A stretch of DNA of 64,000 nucleotides from CAIKMD01 sp963729935. GTDB lineage: Bacteria > Pseudomonadota > Alphaproteobacteria > ATCC43930 > CGMCC-115725. Shown here in pieces: positions 46,550 through 55,067 of the stretch. Location: contig CAVSPW010000005.1 of the NCBI GenBank assembly GCA_963729935.1, positions 744,001 to 808,000 of the forward strand. Reading direction: 5' to 3'. Below the pieces are notes generated by a model. The model did no database searches. It was not told the DNA's origin and saw only the letters and a program-made list of their open reading frames with translations. How positions within the stretch are numbered: position 1 is the first letter of the stretch; each line of letters opens with the position of its first letter. The translations under genes were made by a program, and so were the position numbers.

Positions 46550-47166
46550 TGCGGAATGCGGGTGGAGCGTTGCGGGTCGGCGTCGGCGGTCCGGTCGGTT
46601 CCGGCAAGACGGCGTTGGTCGATCGCTTGTGCAAGCTTCTGCGCGACCGGTACGAAATCGCGGTCGTCACCAACGATATTTACACGAAGGAGGACGCCGA
46701 GTTTCTGACCCGTTCCGGCGCCTTGGCGCCGGAACGCATCTGCGGCGTCGAAACCGGCGGTTGTCCCCATACCGCGATCCGCGAAGACGCCTCCATCAAT
46801 CTCGCGGCGGTGGCCGAAATCTCGGCGCGGTTTCCGCGGCTGGAATTGCTCTTCATCGAATCGGGCGGGGACAATCTGTCGGCCACCTTCAGCCCGGAGC
46901 TCGCGGATATCACGATCTATGTCATTGACGTCTCCGCCGGCGACAAAATCCCGCGCAAGGGCGGGCCGGGGATCACGCGCTCCGATCTGCTCGTGATCAA
47001 CAAGATCGACCTCGCGCCCCATGTCGGGGCGAGCCTCGCCGTCATGGAGCGCGATGCGCGAAAAATGCGCGGCGAGCGACCGTTCATGTTCACCAATCTC
47101 AAGGAAGACAAGGGGACGGCGGAGATCGCCGGATTTCTCGAGCGGGTCGGCGGATTGGGTGTGTAA
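46546..47166 (+). CDS. ureG: Urease accessory GTPase UreG
   Basis: 206-residue SIMIBI-class GTPase driving nickel transfer to urease. It has the P-loop GPVGSGKT (residues 15-22), NDIYTKEDAEFL, the metal-binding Cys-Pro-His region VETGGCPHTAIREDAS, and ESGGDNLSATFSPEL. I used the ATG at 46546, whose bases overlap the ureF stop; a second ATG follows immediately. It is the last gene of the urea block. Confidence 0.97.
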   Translation: MMRNAGGALRVGVGGPVGSGKTALVDRLCKLLRDRYEIAVVTNDIYTKEDAEFLTRSGALAPERICGVETGGCPHTAIREDASINLAAVAEISARFPRLELLFIESGGDNLSATFSPELADITIYVIDVSAGDKIPRKGGPGITRSDLLVINKIDLAPHVGASLAVMERDARKMRGERPFMFTNLKEDKGTAEIAGFLERVGGLGV

Positions 47167-47498
47167 ATTCGCCGTTCCGCCGGCTCGATCCCTGGTCGTC
47201 CTCCGCGGCGGCCAATCGCACACGCGCCACGCAGGCGTGCCGCCCTTTCCCCAAAACAGGTCGGGCCGGTGTCAACCGAACCGGCCGCGGCGCGCCCAGG
47301 AATTCGAATCAGTCGGCGCAGCCGGTCTCGGTTCTCGGTCCTGGGTTTTTGGCGAGTTTTTTCCTGAACCGCCCGCCCGTAAGCTCACCCATTGGCTTTT
47401 GGGGGACGAAATTGGACGTGGTCTGACGAGCGACGCGTAACCAGGCTGCGTCACAAGCCTGGCTACCCGTCGGATGATCGTCAGTTTTTCAAAGAAAT
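47167..47498. other. 332-bp region between ureG and tRNA-Ala
   Basis: No gene is recognised. It contains an imperfect hairpin (stem arms 47437-47447 and 47456-47466, 10 of 11 paired, 8-base loop), which would lie just downstream of the minus-strand tRNA-Ala and might be its 3' boundary. There is no T-run on that side. No att-like direct repeat of the tRNA 3' end is evident. Confidence 0.5.
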
Positions 47499-47574
47499 TG
47501 GTGGAGCCGAGGGGGATCGAACCCCTGACCTCGACATTGCGAACGTCGCGCTCTCCCAACTGAGCTACGGCCCC
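47499..47574 (-). tRNA. tRNA-Ala (anticodon CGC)
   Basis: On the minus strand a full cloverleaf can be folded: acceptor stem GGGGCCG with the alanine-specific G3-U70 wobble pair, a D-arm with AGCTCAGTTGGGAGAGC, an anticodon stem of 5 bp around loop TTCGCAA (anticodon CGC, codon GCG), and a T-arm with GGTTCGATCC. The CCA end is encoded in the DNA (47499-47501). The gene stands alone between ureG and yggT. Confidence 0.95.
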
Positions 47575-47688
47575 GGTTTGGGCGCGGATCATGTGTGGGG
47601 CACCACCCGCTGTCAAGGCTCGGGCGCTTGCGCGGGCTGAAACCTGTCAGTACGCTGCGCGCGCCGTTTCGCTGGGGGTAGCTGAGCC

Positions 47689-47994
47689 ATGGGCTTGTTC
47701 GTCGGACCGGTCATCCGGGTGTTGATCGCCCTGCTCGACATCTATTGGTGGCTGGTCATCGTTCAGGCGATAGCCAGCTGGCTGATCGCGTTCAACATTC
47801 TGAATACCTACAGCCGCCCGGTGGCGATGATCCTGGATTTCCTTTACCGGGCGACCGAGCCGGCTTTGCGGCCAATTCGCCGGTTCATCCCCAATCTCGG
47901 CGGGCTCGACATCTCGCCGGTCATTCTCCTGCTGGTGATCTGGCTTATCGAGATGTGGCTCACCGGCCTCGAAGTCTATCTCATGGGGTATTGA
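47689..47994 (+). CDS. YggT family membrane protein
   Basis: 101-residue inner-membrane protein with two hydrophobic segments (about residues 5-32 and 67-95). The YggT core is LDIYWWLVIVQAIASWLIAFN and RATEPALRPIRRFIPNLGGLDISPVILLL. The family has been linked to osmotic tolerance and cell division membrane functions, with no defined activity. It begins a likely yggT-DUF167-folD operon, 8 bp before the next gene. Confidence 0.9.
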   Translation: MGLFVGPVIRVLIALLDIYWWLVIVQAIASWLIAFNILNTYSRPVAMILDFLYRATEPALRPIRRFIPNLGGLDISPVILLLVIWLIEMWLTGLEVYLMGY

Positions 47995-48002
47995 GCGGCG
48001 CG

Positions 48003-48338
48003 ATGACCGCAGGTCCGCCTTTTGCGGCGGTCCGCGACGGCATCCGCCTGGCGGTGCGTCTCACGCCCAAAGCGGCGGCGGAGCGGATCCTCGGCGTGAT
48101 CGCCGATGGGCGGGGCGGGTGGGCGCTCAAGGTGGCGGTCACCGCCGCCCCGGTGGACGGAAAGGCCAATCGGGCGCTCATCCGGTTGCTGGCAGCCCAT
48201 TTCGGCCTGAAGCCGGGCAATTTGAGCGTGATCGCGGGCGCCAGCGATCGATCCAAGGCGATTGGCGTGAAGGGCGATCCGGCGATGCTCGCGGCCGCGC
48301 TGACGGAGGGTCTGGAGCCGTGGTTGAAACAAGGCTGA
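48003..48338 (+). CDS. DUF167 (YggU-like) protein
   Basis: 111-residue soluble protein of the DUF167 family. It shows the conserved VRLTPKAAAERILGV, APVDGKANRALIRLLAAHFG and SVIAGASDRSKAIGVKG. Function is unknown. Its last 19 bases overlap folD. The yggT-DUF167-folD order recurs in alphaproteobacteria. Confidence 0.9.
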   Translation: MTAGPPFAAVRDGIRLAVRLTPKAAAERILGVIADGRGGWALKVAVTAAPVDGKANRALIRLLAAHFGLKPGNLSVIAGASDRSKAIGVKGDPAMLAAALTEGLEPWLKQG

Positions 48339-49207
48339 TCGACGGCAAGGCCTGCGCAGCCGCCTTGCGCAGGACGATCGCCGCAGCGGCGGCAGGGCTC
48401 AAGGCCGATACGGGCATCGTTCCCGGTCTCGCCGCCGTGCTCGTCGGCGACGACCCGGCAAGCCAGCTCTACGTGCGCAGCAAGGGAGAGGCCATGGCCG
48501 AAGCCGGCCTGCGGAGCTTCGAGCACAAGCTTCCGGCCGCGACAGCCGAGGCCGAACTCCTGGGGCTGATCGCAAGGCTCAATCTCGACGACCGGGTCGA
48601 CGGAATTCTGGTGCAGTTGCCTTTGCCGACGCATATCGACCCGCAGCGTGTGATCGAGGCGATCGATCCGGCGAAGGATGTCGACGGTTTGCATCCGCTG
48701 AATGTCGGCCGTCTATGGAGCGGCGGCAAGGCGCTGGTCCCTTGCACGCCTTATGGCTGCCTCTTGCTGCTGCGCGCGACCTTGCCGAGCCTTGCCGGTG
48801 CCGAGGTCGTGGTGCTCGGCCGCTCGAACATCGTCGGCAAGCCGATGGCGGCCTTGCTCCTCGAGGAGAACTGCACGGTCACCCTCGCCCACTCGCATAG
48901 CCGGGAGCTGCCCGCGCTCGCCCGGCGCGCCGATATTTTGGTCGTGGCCCTCGGCAGGCCCGAAATGGTGCGTGGCCATTGGATCAAGCCCGGCGCGGCC
49001 GTCCTCGATGTCGGGATCAATCGCGTGGCCGCCCCCGATGGGAAGCCTCGCTTGGCCGGCGACGTCGCCTTCGACGAGGCGCAAGGCGTTGCCGGCGCCA
49101 TCACGCCGGTCCCGGGCGGGGTGGGGCCGATGACCATTGCGTGCGTCTTGCGCAACACGCTCCTCGCCGCCTGCCGCCGCCGCGGCATTGGGGAATCCGA
49201 AATTTAG
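48320..49207 (+). CDS. folD: Bifunctional methylene-THF dehydrogenase / cyclohydrolase
   Basis: One-carbon metabolism enzyme interconverting 5,10-methylene- and 10-formyl-THF. The 295 residues contain GLAAVLVGDDPASQLYVRSK (with the catalytic Lys), DGILVQLPLPTHID, VVVLGRSNIVGKPMA for NADP binding and the end PVPGGVGPMTIA. The start is a GTG at 48320, supported by a GGAGGG 9 bases upstream and the immediate ETRLIDGK motif. It overlaps the DUF167 gene by 19 bp. An AT-rich hairpin lies near 49226-49241 between it and the convergent OmpA-like gene. Confidence 0.95.
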   Translation: MVETRLIDGKACAAALRRTIAAAAAGLKADTGIVPGLAAVLVGDDPASQLYVRSKGEAMAEAGLRSFEHKLPAATAEAELLGLIARLNLDDRVDGILVQLPLPTHIDPQRVIEAIDPAKDVDGLHPLNVGRLWSGGKALVPCTPYGCLLLLRATLPSLAGAEVVVLGRSNIVGKPMAALLLEENCTVTLAHSHSRELPALARRADILVVALGRPEMVRGHWIKPGAAVLDVGINRVAAPDGKPRLAGDVAFDEAQGVAGAITPVPGGVGPMTIACVLRNTLLAACRRRGIGESEI

Positions 49208-49237
49208 GCGGAAGAGCCCGTATCTGTAAGTGAAAAC

Positions 49238-50158
49238 TTACTGAACCATAATTTCCACGACCCGGTTGCGCGGCTCGCGCACGCCGGCGGCTGTTGGCAC
49301 GGGCGGTTCGTGGAAACCGACCCAGCCTTCCGCGATGCGGTCCTTGCCGATGCCGTCAGCATTCAGCGCCGCCCGCACGGTGTCCGCACGGCGATGCGAC
49401 AGCGTCATGTTGTAAGGGTCTGCCCCGACCAGATCGGCCTTACCGACCAGGCGGATATGGAGGCTCGGATCAGCCTTCGCCGCCTTGGCGACCTCGTCGA
49501 CCACCTGGTGGCCTTCGGCCGTCAAGTCCGAACGATCGAAATCGAAATAGACGCTGTAGAGGCGTTCCGGAGGCGGAGCGACGGCCGCCGCAGGCGCCGG
49601 CCTACCCTTCAAGGCCAGTTCCAGGGCGACGATGCTGGCCAGGAAATCCTTGTGACACGCGCCGTCCGATTCGCGCCGCCAATCGTCTTCGGTGCCCTCG
49701 AGCCAGCAATCGTAGGAAACCTGGGCGCGCGCCGCGAGCCCGGGGAAACGATCGCGGCCACCGCCATCGAGAGCGCTGACGAGGCGCTGGCGCGCCTGCG
49801 CCATCTCGGTGCGAAAGCCGAAAGGCTGTTCCAGCGGGATGGCCCAATCATGGTTGTCTTCGGGCGGCACGATTGCGCCGTGCTCCGCCGCCAAGCCCTT
49901 GCGTGCGAAGTAATCGGCATCGGCCCAATCGCCCCGGCGCGCCAGCAGCGCGGTAAGTCCGGCATAGTCGTGCGCCGATTCCTGGATGAAATTGCCGCCC
50001 GCCGGCGGCGACGCGCGCTCGACCTTGCGGTGGTTCAGCGGCTCGGTCATGAAATTGCCGTGGACCGGCGGGACATAGGACCAGCCGGAACACCCCGCGA
50101 GGGCGGCACTGCCGGCGAGGGCGGCAAGAACGGCCAAAAAGGCGCTGCGGCGAGACAT
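49238..50158 (-). CDS. OmpA family lipoprotein
   Basis: 306 residues starting at ATG 50156-50158 (MSRRSAF), with GGAG 7 bases upstream. A lipoprotein signal ends in lipobox LAGC. The middle region (about residues 60-190) is family-specific and helical (DYAGLTALLARRGDWADADYFARKGLAAE). The C-terminal 105 residues are an OmpA/MotB peptidoglycan-binding domain: VYFDFDRSDLTAEG, NMTLSHRRADTV and NRVVEI. It is likely a periplasmic outer-membrane anchor to the cell wall, Pal-like but not Pal itself. Confidence 0.87.
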   Translation of the reverse strand: MSRRSAFLAVLAALAGSAALAGCSGWSYVPPVHGNFMTEPLNHRKVERASPPAGGNFIQESAHDYAGLTALLARRGDWADADYFARKGLAAEHGAIVPPEDNHDWAIPLEQPFGFRTEMAQARQRLVSALDGGGRDRFPGLAARAQVSYDCWLEGTEDDWRRESDGACHKDFLASIVALELALKGRPAPAAAVAPPPERLYSVYFDFDRSDLTAEGHQVVDEVAKAAKADPSLHIRLVGKADLVGADPYNMTLSHRRADTVRAALNADGIGKDRIAEGWVGFHEPPVPTAAGVREPRNRVVEIMVQ

Positions 50159-50278
50159 TGAAAGACTCCGACTCAAGCTCGTCGCTGATGCGCGATCGCG
50201 TGAGGGAGGAGCTTCGGTTGAAGATTCCCGCCGGGCTCGCGCCAAGCGGCGTTCAGGATTGGGGAAATTCGCCGGGTG

Positions 50279-50521
50279 TTATCGTTCCCAGACGGGCTTG
50301 CCGAGATCGATGGCCGAGGGCGAAGTTGCTGCGCCGACGACCGCCCCGCTGGCCGCGCCGATGGCGGCACCGGCGAGCGGCGCGCCGACCATGGCGCCGA
50401 TAACGGCGCCGCCGGCCGCACCGATGCCGGCGCCGCTCAGACCGCGATCGCCCGGCGTGGTGCCGCAGCCCGAAAGCGCGATCCCGACGGCAAAGAGAGG
50501 AATTGCAATGCGCGTGTTCAT
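50279..50521 (-). CDS. Glycine-zipper lipoprotein
   Basis: 80-residue protein from ATG 50519-50521 (MNTRIAI). The signal ends in lipobox LSGC, followed by a Gly/Ala-rich segment with GxxxG spacing (GAGIGAAGGAVIGAMVGAPLA) typical of glycine-zipper (YMGG-like) membrane lipoproteins. Function is unknown. It lies 120 bp upstream of the OmpA-like lipoprotein gene on the same strand. Confidence 0.8.
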   Translation of the reverse strand: MNTRIAIPLFAVGIALSGCGTTPGDRGLSGAGIGAAGGAVIGAMVGAPLAGAAIGAASGAVVGAATSPSAIDLGKPVWER

Positions 50522-50639
50522 CTTTCCATCCCTTCCTTCATGGATGATACGCGTGAGGATGGTGGCCGAATATGGCCGGATCACGGCAGGTCCCCGGAAT
50601 TCTTGTCCCGACGCCGTGACCGAATTGTGACCGGAAGCG

Positions 50640-51848
50640 CTATTTCTTCGCGCGCCCGGCCAGCCTCAGCCGCAAGGCGTTGAGCTTGATGAAGCCTTCC
50701 GCGTCGCGCTGGTTATAGACCTGATCGGCCTCGAAGGTGACATGAGCAAGACTGTAGAGCGATTTGGGCGATTTCCGCCCGACCACGCGCGCCGACCCCT
50801 TGTAGAGTTTCAGCCGCACCGTGCCTTCGACCTGCTCCTGGCTCTTGTCGATGAGCGCCTGCAGCATCTCGCGCTCGGGCGCGAACCAGAAGCCGTTATA
50901 GATGAGCTCAGCATAGCGCGGCATGATCTCGTCCTTCAGATGCGCCGCGCCGCGATCGAGCGTCACGCTTTCAATGCCGCGATGCGCGGCCTGCAGGATG
51001 GTGCCGCCCGGGGTTTCGTAAACGCCGCGCGACTTCATACCGACGAAGCGGTTCTCGACCAGATCGAGCCGGCCGATGCCGTGTTTGCCGCCGAGCTCGT
51101 TGAGCTTCGCCAGGAGGTTTGCCGGCGATAGCGCGGCCCCGTCGACGGCGACGGAATCGCCGCGCGCGAATTCAATCTCGACATATTGGGGCTTGTCGGG
51201 CGCCGCCTCGGGCGCGACGCTGCGGCTATAGACCAGCTCCTCGGGCTCGACCCAAGGGTCTTCGAGCATTTTGCCCTCGGCCGAGATGTGCAGCAGGTTG
51301 GCGTCGGTCGAAAACGGCGCTTCGCCGCGCTTGTCCTTGGCGATCGGGATCTGATGTTTTTCGGCGTATTCGATCAGCGTGGTGCGGGAATTGAGATCCC
51401 ATTCGCGCCACGGCGCGATCACTTTGATGTCGGGCTTCAATGCGTAATAAGCCAGTTCGAACCGGACCTGGTCGTTGCCCTTGCCCGTGGCGCCGTGAGC
51501 CACCGCGTCGGCGCCGACCTGGTTCGCGATCTCGATCTGGCGCTTCGCGATCAGCGGACGCGCGATCGAGGTGCCGAGGAGATACTGCCCCTCATAGAGC
51601 GCATTGGCGCGGAACATCGGAAAGACGAAATCGCGCACGAATTCTTCGCGCAGATCGTCGACGAAGATCTCTTTGACCCCCATCTGCTCGGCCTTCTTGC
51701 GGGCCGGCGCCAGCTCTTCGCCCTGGCCGATATCGGCCGTGAAGGTCACGACCTCGCATCCATAGGTCTCCTGCAGCCAACGCAGGATGACCGATGTATC
51801 GAGCCCGCCCGAATAGGCGAGTACGACCTTCTTGACCTCACCGCTCAT
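50640..51848 (-). CDS. argG: Argininosuccinate synthase
   Basis: Joins citrulline and aspartate in arginine synthesis, ATP-dependent. The 402 residues begin with the N-type ATP site LAYSGGLDTSVILRWL and include VAHGATGKGNDQVRFE, WREWDLNSRTTLIEYAEKH and LVENRFVGMKSRGVYETPGG. I chose the ATG at 51846-51848 (MSGEVKK), since the upstream in-frame extension is not conserved in type. The gene stands alone, divergent from the ArsC-like gene. Confidence 0.96.
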   Translation of the reverse strand: MSGEVKKVVLAYSGGLDTSVILRWLQETYGCEVVTFTADIGQGEELAPARKKAEQMGVKEIFVDDLREEFVRDFVFPMFRANALYEGQYLLGTSIARPLIAKRQIEIANQVGADAVAHGATGKGNDQVRFELAYYALKPDIKVIAPWREWDLNSRTTLIEYAEKHQIPIAKDKRGEAPFSTDANLLHISAEGKMLEDPWVEPEELVYSRSVAPEAAPDKPQYVEIEFARGDSVAVDGAALSPANLLAKLNELGGKHGIGRLDLVENRFVGMKSRGVYETPGGTILQAAHRGIESVTLDRGAAHLKDEIMPRYAELIYNGFWFAPEREMLQALIDKSQEQVEGTVRLKLYKGSARVVGRKSPKSLYSLAHVTFEADQVYNQRDAEGFIKLNALRLRLAGRAKK

Positions 51849-51928
51849 CGGGCGACCTTTCCTTCCGCTCGGCGCGGGACTTAACATAGGCGGCATCCGC
51901 CCACAAGCCGGGCGCCAAGAGGCCTCGC

Positions 51929-52270
51929 ATGACCGTCATCTTCTATCACAACCCGCGCTGCCGCACCTCGCGTACGGCCTTGGCGCTTCTGCGCAAAGAG
52001 GGCGTCGAGCCCGAAATCATCGAATATCTGAAGGCGCCGCCCTCGGCCGCCGAATTGAAGCGGCTGGCGAAGATGCTGGGGCTCGCGCCGCGCGAACTCT
52101 TGCGCAAGAAGGAGGCGAAGGAGGCCGGGCTCGACAAGCCCTCCCTCAGCGATGATGCGCTTCTTGCCGGCATGGCGAAGCATCCGATCGCGATCGAGCG
52201 GCCGATCGCCGTCAAGGGCAACAAGGCGGCGCTCGGGCGGCCGCCCGAGAAAATACTCGAAATCCTTTGA
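51929..52270 (+). CDS. ArsC-like arsenate reductase family protein
   Basis: 113-residue thioredoxin-fold protein of the glutaredoxin-dependent ArsC/YfgD family. The N-terminal YHNPRCRTSRTAL carries the catalytic Cys, and the C-terminal KHPIAIERPIAV and GRPPEKIL are family typical. No arsB, arsR or arsH lies nearby, so it may be a general YfgD-type reductase rather than a dedicated arsenic resistance enzyme. Confidence 0.88.
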   Translation: MTVIFYHNPRCRTSRTALALLRKEGVEPEIIEYLKAPPSAAELKRLAKMLGLAPRELLRKKEAKEAGLDKPSLSDDALLAGMAKHPIAIERPIAVKGNKAALGRPPEKILEIL

Positions 52271-52292
52271 GATTTGGCGGAGGAACGCGCGA

Positions 52293-53435
52293 TCAGGCGG
52301 GGAAATCGGCCTCGGGACGCGCGCTCCGGCGCAGCTTGACGCTGTCGGATTTCAACTGGCCGCAGGCGGCGAGGATATCGCGACCGCGCGGCGTCCGGAC
52401 CGGCGATGCGTAACCCGCCTCGTTGACGATATCGCCGAAGACGTCGATCGCTTCCTCGCTCGAACACTCGAAAGGCGCGCCGGGCCAAGAATTGAAGGGG
52501 ATGAGATTGACCTTGGCCGGTATGCCCTCGAGCAGCCGCACCAGGGCGCGCGCATCGGCCGGGCTGTCATTGACGCCTTTCAGCATCACATATTCGAAGG
52601 TGATCCGCCGCGCATTGCTCAAGGTCGGATAGCTACGGCAAGCCGCCAAAAGCTCCGCGAGCGGGTATTTCTTGTTGAGCGGCACCAGCACGTCGCGCAG
52701 CGCGTCGGTGACCGCGTGCAGCGAGATCGCCAGATTGACGCCGAGTTCGGCGCCGCAGCGCTCGATCATCGGCGCGACGCCCGCGGTCGAGAGCGTGATC
52801 TTGCGCTTCGACACCGAAAGCCCCTCGCCGTCCATGACGATTTTCAAGGCTTTCGCGACATTGTCGTAATTATAGAGCGGCTCGCCCATGCCCATCATCA
52901 CGACATTGGTGAGCTGGCGGTCATCCTGCGGCGACGGCCATTCACCGAGCGCGTCGCGCGCGACCATGATTTGCCCCACGATCTCGGCGGCATCGAGATT
53001 GCGAACCAGCCGCTGCGTTCCGGTGTGGCAGAATTTGCAGGTGAGTGTGCAGCCCACTTGCGACGACACGCAGAGCGTGCCGCGATCCTCTTCGGGGATG
53101 TGGACGCATTCGGCTTCCTGGCCGTCGGCAAAGCGCAACAACCATTTGCGCGTGCCGTCTTCCGAGGTGAGCGCGCGCGATTGGGCCGGCCGCGCCAACA
53201 CATAACGCTCGGCCAGTTCGCAACGGAAGGATTTCGCGAGCGAGGTCATCGCCGCAAAATCCGTCACGCCGCGATGATAGATCCAGTGCCAGAGCTGGCG
53301 TGCGCGGAACGGCGCGGCGCCCAAGGCCTCCATTTCCGCGGCCAATTCTTCGCGCGTGAGCCCGACGAGGCTCTTGCGCTCCTCGCCTTGCTTTGCGCCG
53401 CTTTCATGCGTCGCGAGCGCCTCAGCGTTTGACAT
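52293..53435 (-). CDS. rlmN: 23S rRNA (adenine2503-C2)-methyltransferase
   Basis: Radical SAM enzyme methylating A2503 of 23S rRNA and A37 of some tRNAs. The 380 residues have the CxxxCxxC cluster motif in VGCTLTCKFC, LTNVVMMGMGEPLYNYDNV, and the C-terminal reactive Cys in ILAACGQL. The presence of both cysteine sites supports RlmN activity. Its start overlaps the upstream IalB-like gene by 14 bp. Confidence 0.95.
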   Translation of the reverse strand: MSNAEALATHESGAKQGEERKSLVGLTREELAAEMEALGAAPFRARQLWHWIYHRGVTDFAAMTSLAKSFRCELAERYVLARPAQSRALTSEDGTRKWLLRFADGQEAECVHIPEEDRGTLCVSSQVGCTLTCKFCHTGTQRLVRNLDAAEIVGQIMVARDALGEWPSPQDDRQLTNVVMMGMGEPLYNYDNVAKALKIVMDGEGLSVSKRKITLSTAGVAPMIERCGAELGVNLAISLHAVTDALRDVLVPLNKKYPLAELLAACRSYPTLSNARRITFEYVMLKGVNDSPADARALVRLLEGIPAKVNLIPFNSWPGAPFECSSEEAIDVFGDIVNEAGYASPVRTPRGRDILAACGQLKSDSVKLRRSARPEADFPA

Positions 53436-53970
53436 TGCAGGCTTTGTCGGCGAGCGCGAGCGTGCGGCCGAAACCGTCGAGCGTGTAAGTATCCGCGGTC
53501 GCCGTTCCGTGATCCGATACGGCTTTGATGACGGCCTGCCGGCCTTTCGCGAGCGCGATCGTCACGGCCTTGTCCGTGGCGGCGTCGCTGGTCCAGGCCG
53601 CATCCTTATTCGTGAAGAGCGAGAATTTCTTGCCATCGACATCGAGATCGGCGCCGGAGCCCGGCTTTGCGGTATAGCCCAGTTGAAAACTGACGACATT
53701 GGAGGCCTTCTCGGCGGGCCGGTGCGTGACTTGGAGCGCGATCCGCCCCCGCGTCACCTTGGCCGGCACGCTCTTTGCCGGATGGCCGACGACGTAGCAC
53801 ACGAGCGCGGCCTTGTCGCCGGCGCTGTAGGCGGCCCAATCCTTCGCCTCGCCCAAGGCCCTGGGTTTGGCATCATTCTTCGATGCCGGCTTTGCCGGTT
53901 CGGTGGCGAAGCCCGCGGAAGTGTGGGCAGCGAGGCACAAGGTCACGCATGCGATCAACATTCGGTTCAT
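53422..53970 (-). CDS. Invasion-associated locus B (IalB) family protein
   Basis: 182-residue secreted protein with a signal peptide (about residues 1-22, ending AGFAT) and an IalB-like beta-rich domain: KDWAAYSAGDKAALVCYVV, AWTSDAATDKAVTIALAKGRQAVIKAVS, and a C-terminal TYTLDGFGRTLALADKACN. Two cysteines probably form a disulfide. The family is named after a Bartonella invasion factor but is widespread in non-pathogens. I chose the ATG at 53968-53970; its 3' end overlaps rlmN by 14 bp, a common pairing in alphaproteobacteria. Confidence 0.85.
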   Translation of the reverse strand: MNRMLIACVTLCLAAHTSAGFATEPAKPASKNDAKPRALGEAKDWAAYSAGDKAALVCYVVGHPAKSVPAKVTRGRIALQVTHRPAEKASNVVSFQLGYTAKPGSGADLDVDGKKFSLFTNKDAAWTSDAATDKAVTIALAKGRQAVIKAVSDHGTATADTYTLDGFGRTLALADKACNVKR

Positions 53971-54173
53971 AGCCCAACATAACCAAACCACCGCCGATCT
54001 GCCAAGTCGCGGATGCGGTATCGGGACGCGCCGCCGGTCGCGGCGCTTCGCAGGTGCGCGGGAGATGTGTCCTCTTTGCAATAGCCGCGGCGCCATGCCG
54101 CGTTGGCGACAAAAGATTTTCGCAATCTCATGATGGCGGTCTATGATGGCGAGGTTAGCGCGAGGGAGGCTCA

Positions 54174-54740
54174 ATGAGCGCGGTCAGGCCAGCGCGGCTC
54201 GAGGACGCCAAGGCGATCGCCCGGATCGAGGTCGATACTTGGCGGTCGACTTATGCCGGGCTGCTGCCCGACCGGGTGCTGCTCAACATGTCCGAACGCC
54301 GGCAGACCTCGTCCTGGGCGAGCTTCTTGCGCCACCGCCCGGAAGACGTCTGGGTCGCGCAGCAGGCCACTGGCGCGGTCACCGGCTTTGGCAATTGCGG
54401 CACTCAGCGCGACAGCACGATCCGGTTCGCGGGCGAGATTTATACGCTCTATGTCACGGCCGACCATCAGGGCCAGGGGCTGGGACGCGGACTGTTGCTG
54501 GCCCTGTTTCAGCGCCTCGTCGACACCGGTCACGCCTCGGCGCTCGTCTGGGTCGTACGCGCCAATCCCGCGCGCTTCTTCTACGAACGGCTGGGCGGAC
54601 AGCAGATCATGCACCGGCCGATCCCGGTCGGCGGGCAGCCGGTCGAGGCGATCGCCTATGGCTGGCGCGATCTCGCGGCGGCGCTGGCGCGCACCGCCAA
54701 GAGCGGCGACGGCCTGACCGGGAATTCGCCGCTGCATTAG
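54174..54740 (+). CDS. GNAT family N-acetyltransferase
   Basis: 188-residue acetyltransferase with the acetyl-CoA binding pattern in LYVTADHQGQGLGRGLLLALF (V-x-x-x-x-Q-G-x-G-x-G) and the following NPARFFYERLGGQ segment. The N-terminal VRPARLEDAKAIARIEVDTWRSTYAGLLP is typical of single-domain GNATs. The acceptor is unknown. Divergent from the IalB-like gene, it is followed by 327 bp with no gene. Confidence 0.88.
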   Translation: MSAVRPARLEDAKAIARIEVDTWRSTYAGLLPDRVLLNMSERRQTSSWASFLRHRPEDVWVAQQATGAVTGFGNCGTQRDSTIRFAGEIYTLYVTADHQGQGLGRGLLLALFQRLVDTGHASALVWVVRANPARFFYERLGGQQIMHRPIPVGGQPVEAIAYGWRDLAAALARTAKSGDGLTGNSPLH

Positions 54741-55067
54741 ACCCGGCGTCGCGTGCCGCGGGCGGCAACTCCCACAAGTGGGGATTGCCGGGCGCATAGT
54801 TACCAACTCCCGCACGGCAAGCGCCGCAGCTTCCTCGAAAGAATGCACGCCGCCTCCGCACGAGGCTGCGGTGCTTGAAGATGCAGCGCGGCCCGCAATC
54901 CCGACCAAACCGTCCGCGTGAACGTTCGTTGAAGAACGTCGAAGAAGCGTCTTCATCTTCGGTCAATCCTTTTTGCCATTTTACAAATTAGATAGGTCTG
55001 TCTGGTAAAAACTAGGCATCGTTGTCCCTTCGTCGAATGAAACCCCGTTTGGTTCGGAGAGCCCAGG
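54741..55067. other. 327-bp region upstream of the chemoreceptor gene
   Basis: No gene, RNA or repeat family is recognised. An imperfect GC-rich inverted repeat (CCGCAGC/CCTCG against CGAGG/CTGCGG) lies near 54828-54872. The last 100 bases before the chemoreceptor are AT-rich (around 54970-55015) and probably hold its promoter, but neither a housekeeping nor a FliA-type promoter could be defined. Confidence 0.45.

Noticed and set aside
47437..47466. Hairpin beside tRNA-Ala considered as an attachment site or integron-like element
   Set aside because: The arms do not repeat the tRNA 3' end and no integrase or foreign genes follow; it is at most a weak 3' structure.
49226..49241. Small AT-rich hairpin GTAAGT-GAAA-ACTTAC between folD and the OmpA-like gene
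   Set aside because: Only a 6-bp stem overlapping a stop codon, with no T-run; too weak to call as a terminator.
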